NCBI RefSeq assembly: GCF_008710145.1
Contig: NZ_VYKL01000015.1
Location: forward strand, 620,001 to 684,000
Source of the DNA: Niallia endozanthoxylica
Lineage (GTDB): Bacteria > Bacillota > Bacilli > Bacillales > Cytobacillaceae
Reading direction: 5' to 3'
DNA length: 64,000 nucleotides
Shown here piece after piece: positions 28,427 to 36,603 of this stretch (within the stretch, counting starts at the first letter, position 1; the number at the start of each line of letters is the position of its first letter). Under the pieces are notes generated by a model. That model searched no databases. It was not told the DNA's origin and worked only from the letters and a program-made list of their open reading frames with translations. The position numbers and the translations under genes are program-made.

Positions 28427-28454
28427 AATGTATGCCTGCTTGACCACAATATGA
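28427..28454 (-). promoter_or_regulatory. Sigma-E promoter of the spoIIIA operon
   Basis: On the minus strand the -35 is TCATATT (28454-28448) and the -10 is CATACATT (28434-28427) with a 13-base spacer; both match the sigma-E consensus (KMATATT and CATACAHT) exactly. It lies 45 bp upstream of spoIIIAA, which is sigma-E dependent in B. subtilis. Confidence 0.85.
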
Positions 28455-28489
28455 CCTTGTTTTATAAGAGTTCTTTTTTAAAAGCTGTA

Positions 28490-28620
28490 TTTATTAACAA
28501 GGTTGATTTTTGACTCATCTAAAGCTGTATGGTTATGAAGTGACCTTTCAGCTGTGCTGAAAGGCGTGAGAAATGGACATTTCTCACGGATGAGTCAAAA
28601 ATCTGACGTATCAACAGTAT
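28490..28620. repeat. Cloverleaf-like structured element (element C)
   Basis: A perfect 14-bp outer stem (GATTTTTGACTCAT 28505-28518 with ATGAGTCAAAAATC 28590-28603) encloses two perfect 9-bp hairpins: CCTTTCAGC/GCTGAAAGG (28544-28564) and GTGAGAAAT/ATTTCTCAC (28566-28587). It fills most of the 360-bp efp-spoIIIAA gap, where B. subtilis has yqhV. No ORF is visible. It could be a structured RNA or a MITE; I see only one copy here. Confidence 0.6.
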
Positions 28621-28685
28621 TCGTTAACATAACCTTTTTAAAAGGAGAAGAAGAGCTTGTAATCAAACACTACATATATAAATAA

Positions 28686-28735
28686 ACCAAAAAAGCAACG
28701 GCCTTATTAGGCTGTTGCTTTTTTGGTTTATTTAT
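28686..28735. terminator. Terminator downstream of efp
   Basis: AAACCAAAAAAGCAAC and GTTGCTTTTTTGGTTT flank an inner GGCC-type stem, giving a long hairpin with T-runs on both strands, 7 bp after the efp stop. Confidence 0.88.
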
Positions 28736-28741
28736 ATTTAA

Positions 28742-29299
28742 TTAAGCTCTTGAAACGTAGCTTCCATCAGTTGTGTTAACGATTAAACGGTCTCCTTGGT
28801 TAACAAAGAATGGTACTTGTACTGTAAGACCTGTTTCAAGTGTTGCAGGCTTTGTACCACCAGAGGCAGTATCACCTTTAATACCTGGTTCAGTTTCTGT
28901 TACTTCCAATTCCACTGTGTTTGGAAGTTCCACACCAAGAGATTCACCTTGATATAACATAATGTGCACTTCCATGTTTTCTTTTAAGAATTTTAATTCG
29001 TATTCAATTGCTGCAGCTGATAATTCAATTTGATCATATGATTCTTGGTCCATGAACACATGTTGATCACCATTTGCATAAAGATATTGCATTCTGCGAT
29101 TATCAATTTGAGCTTTGGCTACTTTTTCACCCGCACGGAACGTTTTTTCCTGGATAGCACCATTACGTAAGTTACGAAGCTTAGAACGAACAAACGCTGC
29201 ACCTTTACCCGGTTTAACGTGTTGGAAATCTAATACACGCCAAATCCCTCCGTCCACTTCTATTGTTAAGCCTGTACGAAAATCATTAACTGAAATCAT
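28742..29299 (-). CDS. efp: Translation elongation factor P
   Basis: Three-domain tRNA-mimic (185 aa) that relieves ribosome stalling at polyproline. Sequence is full length: [17 protein letters not shown] at the N terminus, [12 protein letters not shown] with the loop Lys (residue 32) that is modified in B. subtilis, and the C-terminal [15 protein letters not shown] and [11 protein letters not shown]. It lies 28 bp after pepP in the common yqhT-efp arrangement. Confidence 0.97.
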   Translation of the reverse strand: MISVNDFRTGLTIEVDGGIWRVLDFQHVKPGKGAAFVRSKLRNLRNGAIQEKTFRAGEKVAKAQIDNRRMQYLYANGDQHVFMDQESYDQIELSAAAIEYELKFLKENMEVHIMLYQGESLGVELPNTVELEVTETEPGIKGDTASGGTKPATLETGLTVQVPFFVNQGDRLIVNTTDGSYVSRA

Positions 29300-29327
29300 A
29301 TAAAAAAATCCTCCTAAAATAATGAAG

Positions 29328-30389
29328 TTATAGTATAATGAGTTCTTTTTCTGAATGGGTCAGCGTTTCATTCCCTTTTGAGGTGATCACGGTATCGTCT
29401 TCAATCCGAACACCGCCTAATCCCGGAATATAAATACCTGGTTCAACTGTCACGACCATCCCTGGTTCAAGGACAAGATCCGACTTGAACGATAAGGCCG
29501 GGCCTTCATGTACTTCCAGTCCAATTCCATGACCAGTTGAATGACCAAAATATTCCCCGTATCCTTTTTCCGTAATATAATCTCTTGTTATAGCATCTGC
29601 TTCTTTTCCGCTCATTCCCGGCTTAATACCAGCAACACCACGTTTTTGCGCTTCTAAAACAATTTCATATATTTCCTTTAATTTAGCATCTGGTTGTCCA
29701 ACCGCTATCGTTCGCGTAATATCTGAGACATATCCATGATAATAAGCACCAAAATCTAATGTAACAAAATCGCCAGATTCAATGATTTTATCTGATGCCA
29801 CTCCATGCGGAAGAGCAGAACGATAACCTGATGCTACAATCGTATCAAAAGAGGATGAAGCAGCGCCTGCTTTTCTCATAAAGAACTCCAATTCATTCGA
29901 TACCTCAAGCTCAGAAACTCCTGGATGAATAAATTGTAAAATATGCGTAAATGCTGCATCGGCAATCTCGGCAGCTTCCTTTAATATCTTAATCTCTGCT
30001 TCCGTCTTAATCAAGCGTAATTTTTCTATAATCCCAGAAACAGGTACCAGTTCAGCTTGAATCACCGATTCAAATTCTTTAAAGGTGGAGTATGTAACAT
30101 AGTCTTGTTCAAATCCAAGCTTTTTAATCCCCATAGAAGCTGCCTGGCTGGCTATTTCTTCAGGAATACTATTTTTTTGCTGGACAATGTCAAAACCTTT
30201 ACATTGTTTAGAAGCTTGCACTACATAACGAAAATCTGTAATAAAAACAGCTTTATCGAGACTAATTAAGACAACGCCGGCAGTACCTGTAAAATTAGAT
30301 ACATAACGCCGATTATACGGACTTGCAATTAATATGCCGTCCAATCCTTGAATTTCAATCGCAGCTCGGAGTTTTTCTATTTTTTCCAA
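29328..30389 (-). CDS. yqhT: Xaa-Pro aminopeptidase (YqhT)
   Basis: Creatinase/prolidase-fold metallopeptidase of family M24B (353 aa) that removes N-terminal residues before proline. After a creatinase N-terminal domain (about 1-125) the catalytic pita-bread domain shows the metal ligands in [18 protein letters not shown] (two Asp), [14 protein letters not shown] (His) and the Glu ligands [11 protein letters not shown] and [11 protein letters not shown]. The TTG start at 30389 has a GGAGAGG site. Clustering with efp is common. Confidence 0.93.
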   Translation of the reverse strand: MEKIEKLRAAIEIQGLDGILIASPYNRRYVSNFTGTAGVVLISLDKAVFITDFRYVVQASKQCKGFDIVQQKNSIPEEIASQAASMGIKKLGFEQDYVTYSTFKEFESVIQAELVPVSGIIEKLRLIKTEAEIKILKEAAEIADAAFTHILQFIHPGVSELEVSNELEFFMRKAGAASSSFDTIVASGYRSALPHGVASDKIIESGDFVTLDFGAYYHGYVSDITRTIAVGQPDAKLKEIYEIVLEAQKRGVAGIKPGMSGKEADAITRDYITEKGYGEYFGHSTGHGIGLEVHEGPALSFKSDLVLEPGMVVTVEPGIYIPGLGGVRIEDDTVITSKGNETLTHSEKELIIL

Positions 30390-30413
30390 TTAATCCTCTC
30401 CTTTAACGTACAA

Positions 30414-30470
30414 AGGTGTCTTAAAATGCCGGCTCCACTGTTATGGATGCCGGACATCTTAAAGGACACC
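30414..30470. other. Long hairpin between yqhR and yqhT
   Basis: GGTGTCTTAAAATGCCGGC pairs imperfectly with GCCGGACATCTTAAAGGACACC across a 16-base loop. It lies in the 170-bp gap ahead of yqhT. No clear T-tract follows, so it may be an attenuating or stabilising leader rather than a strong terminator. Confidence 0.5.
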
Positions 30471-30558
30471 CTCATTGTCAATTCTTACTATACACATTTT
30501 ACCATAAGACATTTCATTCACAATATAAAAAGGATTGCCCTCATGATGGAAGCCTTCT

Positions 30559-31080
30559 TTATGTTGCCGTTGCTTCTTCTTCTTTTTCTTCTTTTTTGCT
30601 GCTGTTAATTTCATTTTCTTCATATGAAATGGTGTAGCCTACAAATAGACCAAACAATGCATACAAACAAATGGAAGTAACCATCGTATTTAAATCAATC
30701 TTATTAAATGGATGAATCCCAGGAAAAATGGGGTTTAATACAAAAAATACAAGGAGAAAAAGAACAAGTCCGTAAGCAATCCCAGCCCAGATATTGTTGA
30801 ACTTTCTTAAGGTTGCATAATAAAGAAGTGCCGCAACAATCGAAAGGACCCCAATTAAAATAATGGCAATGACCGTTCCAAGCCACCTTTTTTTCCAGTC
30901 CCCTAATGCCCAAGGTTCTAATATGACACGGGGCGGAATCTCCGTAAAGTTAAAGACATAAGCTAAGTATGCTAAACAAGCAAAAAAAATACCGCCTATT
31001 AATCCTGTTAGTACAACAAGTGTCATAAACGACATTGGTTTTTCTTTCATTTCCTCTCTTGCTAACTTTTCTTTAGCCAT
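30559..31080 (-). CDS. yqhR: YqhR family membrane protein
   Basis: 173-aa integral membrane protein of unknown function. Four hydrophobic segments are visible (about residues 18-40, 66-87, 98-115 and 135-153), and the protein ends in a charged Glu/Lys-rich tail (KKEEKEEEATAT). It matches B. subtilis YqhR by sequence type and by position between yqhP and yqhT. The ATG at 31080 has GGAGG 9 bases upstream; a TTG at 31095 overlaps that site. yqhQ and yqhS, which flank it in B. subtilis, are not here. Confidence 0.85.
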   Translation of the reverse strand: MAKEKLAREEMKEKPMSFMTLVVLTGLIGGIFFACLAYLAYVFNFTEIPPRVILEPWALGDWKKRWLGTVIAIILIGVLSIVAALLYYATLRKFNNIWAGIAYGLVLFLLVFFVLNPIFPGIHPFNKIDLNTMVTSICLYALFGLFVGYTISYEENEINSSKKEEKEEEATAT

Positions 31081-31544
31081 TGAAAACACCTCCAAACTTA
31101 GTATGTCCCATATACTGTTATCCTTACATCTTCTGGAATAAAATAATCGTTAAATAACGAGAAATTATTATTTTTATATACTTATTTCTTTATAGCCCAA
31201 AATACAATCAGAAATTATTTTGATTTGACACAGGTGATGGTAGTTTTGGAATTTTTGATGTAAAATATATATATAAAATAAGATGAATCTTCTCACAAAC
31301 CCCTGATTTCTTTATATTATGTATATTATAAATCTTTCCTTTTATCTATCTTGTCATACCTCTAAAAAAAGAATTAAAACTTCATTTTTTTAAAGGGTTT
31401 TTAGTTGTTTATTCCGAATATTCTTATATAATAAAGAGAAACATAAATAAATCAGAATTATTTGTATAAATATGGTGTTTTCTACTTAAATGAAGTTTAA
31501 AAATCAGAAAAAGTGCTCATCATGCTCATAGGGAGGTGGCTTTC
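31081..31544. promoter_or_regulatory. AT-rich divergent intergenic region with a possible yqhP promoter
   Basis: This 460-bp gap between divergent yqhR and yqhP is very AT-rich and has no coding potential that I can support. The best promoter for yqhP is TTGTTT (31405-31410), a 16-base spacer and TATAAT (31427-31432). A TTGACA at 31224 lacks a good -10. I see no structured RNA. Confidence 0.4.
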
Positions 31545-31925
31545 TTGAAAAATCGGATTTCGTTTTCTATTGTTATTGGGCTTATTATGTTGGCGGTCAT
31601 TGGGGTGGCATCTAAACTCTTTACAGATCCTGCCGGTTTTTTCCAAGGAATCGCTGTCATGCTCGTGATTGGAGCTGTCATATTCTTTCTGATCAGACGC
31701 TTATACAAACCAAGCCCTGCTAAACGTGAGCAACGAGCTTTTGTTAAAGCGGCGAAAAGATCTGTTAAAAGACATAACCAGAAGGAACCAAGTCAGCCTA
31801 AGAAAAAAGCAAATAATTTAACTTCTATTAAAAAATTAAGAGCAAGAAAAAATCAGTCTAATCCTCAACTGACAGTCATTGAAGGAAAAAAAGGAAAAAA
31901 GAAAAACCGAGCCTCATTCTTTTGA
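31545..31925 (+). CDS. yqhP: YqhP family membrane protein
   Basis: 126-aa protein with two membrane segments (about residues 4-22 and 33-52) and a strongly basic, Lys/Arg-rich soluble tail (about 58-126) ending in KKGKKKNRASFF. The TTG at 31545 is the likely start because GGAGGTGG ends 6-8 bases before it; an in-frame GTG at 31536 lies inside that site. It corresponds to B. subtilis YqhP by position next to yqhO. Function is unknown; the basic tail could contact nucleic acid or phospholipid head groups. Confidence 0.8.
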   Translation: MKNRISFSIVIGLIMLAVIGVASKLFTDPAGFFQGIAVMLVIGAVIFFLIRRLYKPSPAKREQRAFVKAAKRSVKRHNQKEPSQPKKKANNLTSIKKLRARKNQSNPQLTVIEGKKGKKKNRASFF

Positions 31926-31941
31926 GACTTGGTTTTTTATT
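31901..31941 (+). terminator. Terminator of yqhP
   Basis: AAAAACCGAGCCTCA and TGAGACTTGGTTTTTT form an imperfect stem across the yqhP stop codon, followed by TTTTATTTT. Confidence 0.75.
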
Positions 31942-31944
31942 TTA

Positions 31945-32075
31945 GCAAATTCGAGACATTTACCGGAGACTTAACTTTATTCAGCAAGGGTTTTACCCCC
32001 CACCTGTAAATGTGGAGGATTTCTGTACCTGCCGCAAGCTTTCGGTACAAAAAACATTTGCTGAATAAAGTTAAA
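31945..32075. repeat. Structured repeat, family A, copy 2 (short form)
   Basis: Terminal inverted repeats TTAACTTTATTCAGC (31971-31985) and GCTGAATAAAGTTAA (32060-32074) enclose a CCCCCACCTGTAAATGTGGAGG hairpin and a GTACC-CCG / CGG-GGTAC-type hairpin. The long left extension of copies 1, 3 and 4 is mostly missing. The right terminal repeat contains the TAA stop of yqhO (32071-32073). Confidence 0.72.
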
Positions 32076-32976
32076 TGACTTTAAACTTTCGATCGTATCT
32101 CCAAGAATTGAAAAATTTAATTGCACACTCTCTTCCCTGCTGCACAAGACGCTGTTTCATTTCATCTGTTAAATCAAATTCAATTGCAAACACGCCTGTG
32201 GAAGGAATAAAAATAATATCTTTCTCCTGTTTGCTGGCTATGTGGCGTGCATCGTGGGCATCCTTCATTGTTTCAAATAAAGCCTTAAATAATTGAATGG
32301 CATTTTCAATCTTATTTTTTGGTATCTCATCCGTTTTGGGACTAAGCTTGATGCCAATGATTGGTCTTTCTCTTTGATTGTGCTCATCCTCAAACAGCCA
32401 GATAGGAAAATTACTTAATACTCCACCATCTACGATAATATTGGTTTCCCTGTCAACCTTTAAACGTACTGGTTCGAAAAAGTAAGGAATGCTGCAGCTC
32501 ATACGAACGGCTCTGGCAACGGAAAAGGATTGAGGATCTAAGCCATATTTTTGTAAATCATCTGGTATGACTATAAGCCTGCCATTTGTTATATCAGATG
32601 CGATGAATCGTAATTTCTGGTCTGGTAAATCAGCGAACGTACGCACTCCTTTTCTTGCTAATATTTCTTCCAGCCAAAACTCAAGTGCATCTCCTTTATA
32701 TAGTCCAAGTGTCCAATACAAAGCAACCCATTTTGTTATAGAAAAAGGCAGAAATGATTTACGTTCATCCAACAGATTAGTTAAGTCCATTTCTGCAATA
32801 AAATTATAAATATCCTTGCTGTTATAGCCAGCCGCAGTAAAGGCTGCAATAATGGCACCTGCACTAGCTCCCGCTAGACGTGCAAATTGGTATCCTCTTT
32901 TTTCAATTTCCTCGATTGCACCGATTAAGGCAATTCCTCTAATACCCCCTCCAGAAAAGACACCATCTATATACAT
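32071..32976 (-). CDS. yqhO: Patatin-like phospholipase (YqhO)
   Basis: Patatin-family lipid acyl hydrolase (301 aa). The oxyanion loop FSGGGIRGIALIGAI (about 7-21), the nucleophile elbow GASAGAI (about 37-43) and the catalytic Asp in VDGGVLSNFP (about 190-199) are all present, so the enzyme should be active. The ATG at 32976 has AGGAG 9 bases upstream; a GTG at 32985 abuts that site. No signal peptide is visible. The stop codon lies inside repeat A2. Confidence 0.9.
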   Translation of the reverse strand: MYIDGVFSGGGIRGIALIGAIEEIEKRGYQFARLAGASAGAIIAAFTAAGYNSKDIYNFIAEMDLTNLLDERKSFLPFSITKWVALYWTLGLYKGDALEFWLEEILARKGVRTFADLPDQKLRFIASDITNGRLIVIPDDLQKYGLDPQSFSVARAVRMSCSIPYFFEPVRLKVDRETNIIVDGGVLSNFPIWLFEDEHNQRERPIIGIKLSPKTDEIPKNKIENAIQLFKALFETMKDAHDARHIASKQEKDIIFIPSTGVFAIEFDLTDEMKQRLVQQGRECAIKFFNSWRYDRKFKVI

Positions 32977-33050
32977 GTCAGCCACTCCTATTTTGTATTT
33001 GTTACTACATTTTTAATCTGGAGTTGGTATGGATAGTACCATGGACAATC

Positions 33051-33086
33051 AAAAAAAAGAAAAAGGACGGAAATTCCGCCCTTTCT
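33051..33086 (-). terminator. Terminator of nrdJ
   Basis: On the minus strand AAAGGGCGGAA / TTCCGTCCTTTTT forms an 11-bp stem followed by a long T-rich run, 16 bp after the nrdJ stop. Confidence 0.88.
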
Positions 33087-33101
33087 CAAAGTATTAACTT
33101 A

Positions 33102-36100
33102 TTATAAACCACACTTCAATTGTGCATTGCAGTTTGTACAAGTATTGCAGCCGCCAATTTCTTCTACTGTGCCTTTGCGGCAAACAGGGCAGGTATCGCC
33201 AACCTCTGATCCAATCGTTACAGATGTTGAGCGTAAATCGTTGATTGTATCAAGTAATACCACATGCTGCTTTGGCTTTTCTTTTTTATGCTCATGTGTA
33301 TCATCGAAATGGTTTTCTTCCGCTTTTAGTGTAAGAACCTGTGCATCACGAGAACCATCAACATATACGGTTCCGCCTTTTGCACCGCCTCGGTATAAAC
33401 GCTCGTACACTTTTTCTACTTGTTCAACGCTATATCCTTTTGGTGCATTAACCGTTTTACTGATGGAGCTGTCAATCCAGCGCTGGATGACACATTGTAC
33501 ATCAGCATGTGCTTCTGGATCAAGCTCCATAGCTGTGACGAACCAATGTGGCAGATTATCCTCATCTGCTTCTGGATGCTCCGCTAAATATTCCTGAACA
33601 ATATCAGCTTTTACTTCAATAAATTTACCCAATCTTCCGCTTCTGAAATATGAGAAGGAGAAGTAAGGCTCTAAACCAGTTGACACACCTACCATTGTAC
33701 CTGTAGACCCAGTCGGAGCAACAGTTAATAAATGGGAATTACGAATTCCGTGCTCTAGAATAGATTCTCTAATGTCTTCAGGCATTTTCTTCATATAGCC
33801 TGTATCAATGAACGCTTGACGCAAACGGTTTGTTTCTTCTTCTTTTTCATCAGTTAAGAATGGAAAGCTGCCTTTTTCTTTCGCCAGCTCTACTGATGCA
33901 CGATAAGCCGTCGTCGCAATCGTTTCAAATACTTCGTCAACAAGCTTATTACCAGCTTCAGAACCATATTCTGTCTCACAGTAAATCAACAAGTCATGTA
34001 AGCCCATGACGCCAAGGCCGACACGACGTTCGCCAAGTGCTTGGCTTTTATTTTCTTCAAGGAAGTATGGTGTCGCATCGATAACGTTATCCTGCATACG
34101 TACGCCTACTTCAACCGTTCTCTTTAACTTTTCAAAATCAACTGTTTTTGTTTCTTTATCAGCCATTTCTGCTAAGTTAACCGCAGCAAGGTTACAAACA
34201 GAATATGGTGCAAGAGGTTGTTCCATTATTGTTATCCTAGAGGCTTTTTATCCCCTAGTTCTTACAGTTGAATTTCTGTAAGATCAGCATATATTTTCAT
34301 TTCCCAAAAGAAAAATGTTGCGGCCTCGTGGATCGATTATATTCTGCTTTGCAGGTTCACGATCTATGCGTTGCCCCTGACTAACACTTTACTGCTAGCC
34401 TTCGGTTCGGATTAGCAATCTCAGCCTTCCCGCTTTATTCCGCAATTTTTAACGTGAGGCAAACTAAGCTACTCTACCACACGGATTTGTTGCAACTACC
34501 TTTTGACCATAGCTTTGAGCATTTGTCATATCATTCGCATTATCGATGAAGAAAATGCCTGGCTCTGCTGAATAAGTTGCGCAAATATTGATTAGATTCC
34601 AAAGCTCTTTTGCTTTAATCTTTTTATACGTACGAACTTTATGGCCCATCTTTTCCCACTCGCGAACATCGCCTACTTTATGCCATTCTTCATTATAAAT
34701 TTTCATTTCTTCAGCGCTGTAGCTTTCCGTATCAGGGAAACGAAGCTCATAATCGGTATCATTTTCAACAGCTTCCATAAATTCCTTTGTTAAACAAACG
34801 GAAATATTTGCTCCTGTTAAGAACTCAGGATTATTAACCGAGTATGTTCCTCCAACAGCTAATGTTTCTTCTGCATGTGCAATAATGCTTTCACTGAAGC
34901 CGCCGTAACCAGGAATATTTTTATAATTGATAATTCCTTGGTACATCGCTTTTTCTTGCTCTGTTAAGCGAGTAAATTTCAGCTTGTCCTGTGCAAGCTT
35001 CTTAATTTTGTCATCTTCGGTACTTTCAATTAAGAATCGCAAAATGCGTGGATTCTGCATTTTCGAGATAATAAATTCCATAATGTCTGGATGCCACGTA
35101 ATTACCGTCCTTTTCAGGATATTTATTCTGCATTAGCAGACGGACTAGACTATATCATCACCCTCAGCTTTACCTGTTAGGGGTCGGGCGCTTATGAGAG
35201 TTTATTGTTGGGACTCACTCTCTAGTCGTTGAACCTTCGCCATAACCTTTAGCCCTATGACGCTTGGCTGCAGATTTTCCAATACTTACGTTTTTTAAGC
35301 ATTCACGCTCACCGTTTCCAGTCACGTTGTAGCACGTAAGTCTCTAAGGATTTCCCTGCAATTCACCCGATTTTCTAGCCGTTCATTTTCTGAACGACGC
35401 GGACTAGTGCATCAACACTGTCTTAATCCGCTAACATTATCATCTGGGCTCCTCTACGGGACCCGCCCTGCTCAACTAAATGAGTCAATTTCGCAATATC
35501 ATCTAGCCATGATACAGATCCAGAGGATTTGCCGTTTACACCTTTTGCCAGCGTGTTGCGTGGTCTTAGGGTTGAACCGTTTGTCCCAACACCGCCGCCG
35601 CGGCTCATGATTTCCATTACCTTTGTGCGGTGTTCTGAGATACCGCCGCGTGAATCTTGAACAAATGGCATCACATAGCAGTTAAAATACGTTACATCTG
35701 TTCCAGCACCAGCTCCGTATAATACTCGTCCAGCCGGAATAAAGTTTAGACTCACTAATTCTTGATAGAACTTTTCAAACCATTCTTGTCTCTTTTCTTC
35801 TGTTTCTTCTACTGAAGCCAAACCGGTTGCATTACGCTTTGCGATTTGCTCGTAGTAGACTTCAAGCGGCTTCTCAATCACATCTAAAGGACGTCTGATA
35901 ATCCCTGTCTTAGACTCTTCAGGATCATCGAGAACCCCTCTGAATTCTTCTTCAACCAGCACTCTTGCAGTCTTCTTTTCCCAATCAATATCAAGAATAT
36001 AACCTAGACCACGGGCAGGAAATTTAGGATCTTCTTTGATGGTGAGGACAACAAAGTCTCCACTTGCTAAAGTAATTTTCTCAGTATCCTTGAACGTATA

Positions 36101-36244
36101 ACGATCAAGCATAACAAGACGGGAGACCCCTTTGTGAGTAATTTTCATATCTGGGGTAATCGGATGAACTTGAGGAAAAAGCTCAATGTCTTTGTTTAAT
36201 CGTTCTGCATCCAAATTCATTTTTTTTCCTAGGGCAACAGACAT
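33102..36244 (-). CDS. nrdJ: Adenosylcobalamin-dependent (class II) ribonucleotide reductase, split by two group I introns
   Basis: Class II RNR that reduces ribonucleotides using B12 as radical generator. Three exons on the minus strand, 36244-35426 (273 codons), 35096-34476 (207 codons) and 34223-33102 (373 codons plus stop), join in frame to 853 aa. An N-terminal ATP-cone-like/linker region precedes the barrel; the first redox Cys is in TYFNCYVMPF, the thiyl Cys and catalytic Glu are in NPCGEQPLAPYS (created only by splicing exon 2 to exon 3), the second redox Cys is in SVCNLAAVNL, and the C terminus has a Cys-rich tail (CPVCRKG, CNTCTNCN, CGL). The ATG has an AAGGAG site. Unspliced mRNA would stop at once in each intron. 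NrdR-like boxes lie upstream. It occupies the place of mntR between lipM and yqhO. Confidence 0.93.
34224..34475 (-). ncRNA. Group I intron 2 in nrdJ (252 nt, no ORF)
   Basis: The 5' exon ends CGTGTGGT and the intron ends ...AATAATG before GAACAACC. P1: exon CGTGTGGT pairs with the internal guide GCCTCACG (one mismatch), with the diagnostic U-G pair at the splice site. A P-like AAUUGCGG, an R-like GGGCAACGCAUAGA and an S-like AAAAUAUAUGC are in order, with GCAU/AUGC as a P7 candidate and a CTGCAAAGCAG P8 hairpin. Excision restores NPCG-EQP exactly in frame. No homing endonuclease is present. Subgroup not assigned. Confidence 0.85.
35097..35425 (-). ncRNA. Group I intron 1 in nrdJ (329 nt, no ORF)
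   Basis: The exon ends AGCGGAT and the intron starts TAAGACAGTG; it ends ATTACG before TGGCATCC. P1: exon GCGGAU pairs with guide GUCCGC with U-G at the splice site. The conserved core is textbook: P/Q region AATTGCAGGGAAATCCTT (about 35347-35364), R GGTTCAACGACTAGA (about 35220-35235) and S GATGATATAGTCTAGTCC (about 35142-35160). Excision joins MLAD to WHPDIMEF in frame. The intron begins with an in-frame TAA. No endonuclease ORF. Confidence 0.95.
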
Positions 36245-36359
36245 ATATACAACTCCTTAAAAATAGATTCAATGTTAATTCTCGTTGCTATCAACCAATT
36301 GAATCTCTTGTTAGTCATTTTAATCAAAGTAATCTAAACTTATCATACGACACTCGCAA

Positions 36360-36408
36360 AATCAATATATAGTGTTATAAATATTTTATACGACACAACA
36401 TATTGATT
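36360..36408. promoter_or_regulatory. Tandem NrdR boxes upstream of nrdJ
   Basis: AATCAATATATAGTGT (36360-36375) and ACACAACATATTGATT (36393-36408) each match the NrdR-box pattern ACACWATATATWGWGT well (about 14 and 13 of 16). Their starts are 33 bp apart, about three helical turns, as expected for paired NrdR sites. They lie 115-165 bp upstream of the nrdJ ATG. The rest of the 360-bp gap holds the lipM terminator and AT-rich sequence; I see no cobalamin riboswitch. Confidence 0.72.
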
Positions 36409-36570
36409 TAAGGTCAAGTAAGCTTCATTTTGTCAAACACAAAATAAAAGAGAAATGAGAGAATAATAGAGTTTGTGTTCAATTTCTGCCTAAATATAAT
36501 AAATTTCGCCTTATTTTCAAACTTGCACTTCTTTAAACCAATCGAACCCACAGATACCTTTATTTTCCAT

Positions 36571-36602
36571 TCAAGAGGGACTTGCAAATATGCAGGTCCC
36601 TC
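36571..36602 (-). terminator. Hairpin downstream of lipM
   Basis: GAGGGACCTGCA and TGCAAGTCCCTC form a 12-bp stem with a short loop directly after the lipM stop. The T-tract is poor, so efficiency is uncertain. Confidence 0.6.
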
Positions 36603-36603
36603 C

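Noticed and set aside
34224..35425. Inteins in NrdJ
   Set aside because: The intervening segments carry immediate in-frame stops and no splicing-domain motifs; intron 1 has a canonical ribozyme core.
33102..36244. nrdJ as a pseudogene broken by frameshifts
   Set aside because: Exons rejoin exactly in frame, boundaries fit group I rules (U before, G at end, P1 with U-G), and no conserved RNR residue is lost.
36245..36603. Cobalamin riboswitch in front of nrdJ
   Set aside because: No B12-box-like sequence or extended fold is visible; the region is AT-rich with NrdR-like sites instead.
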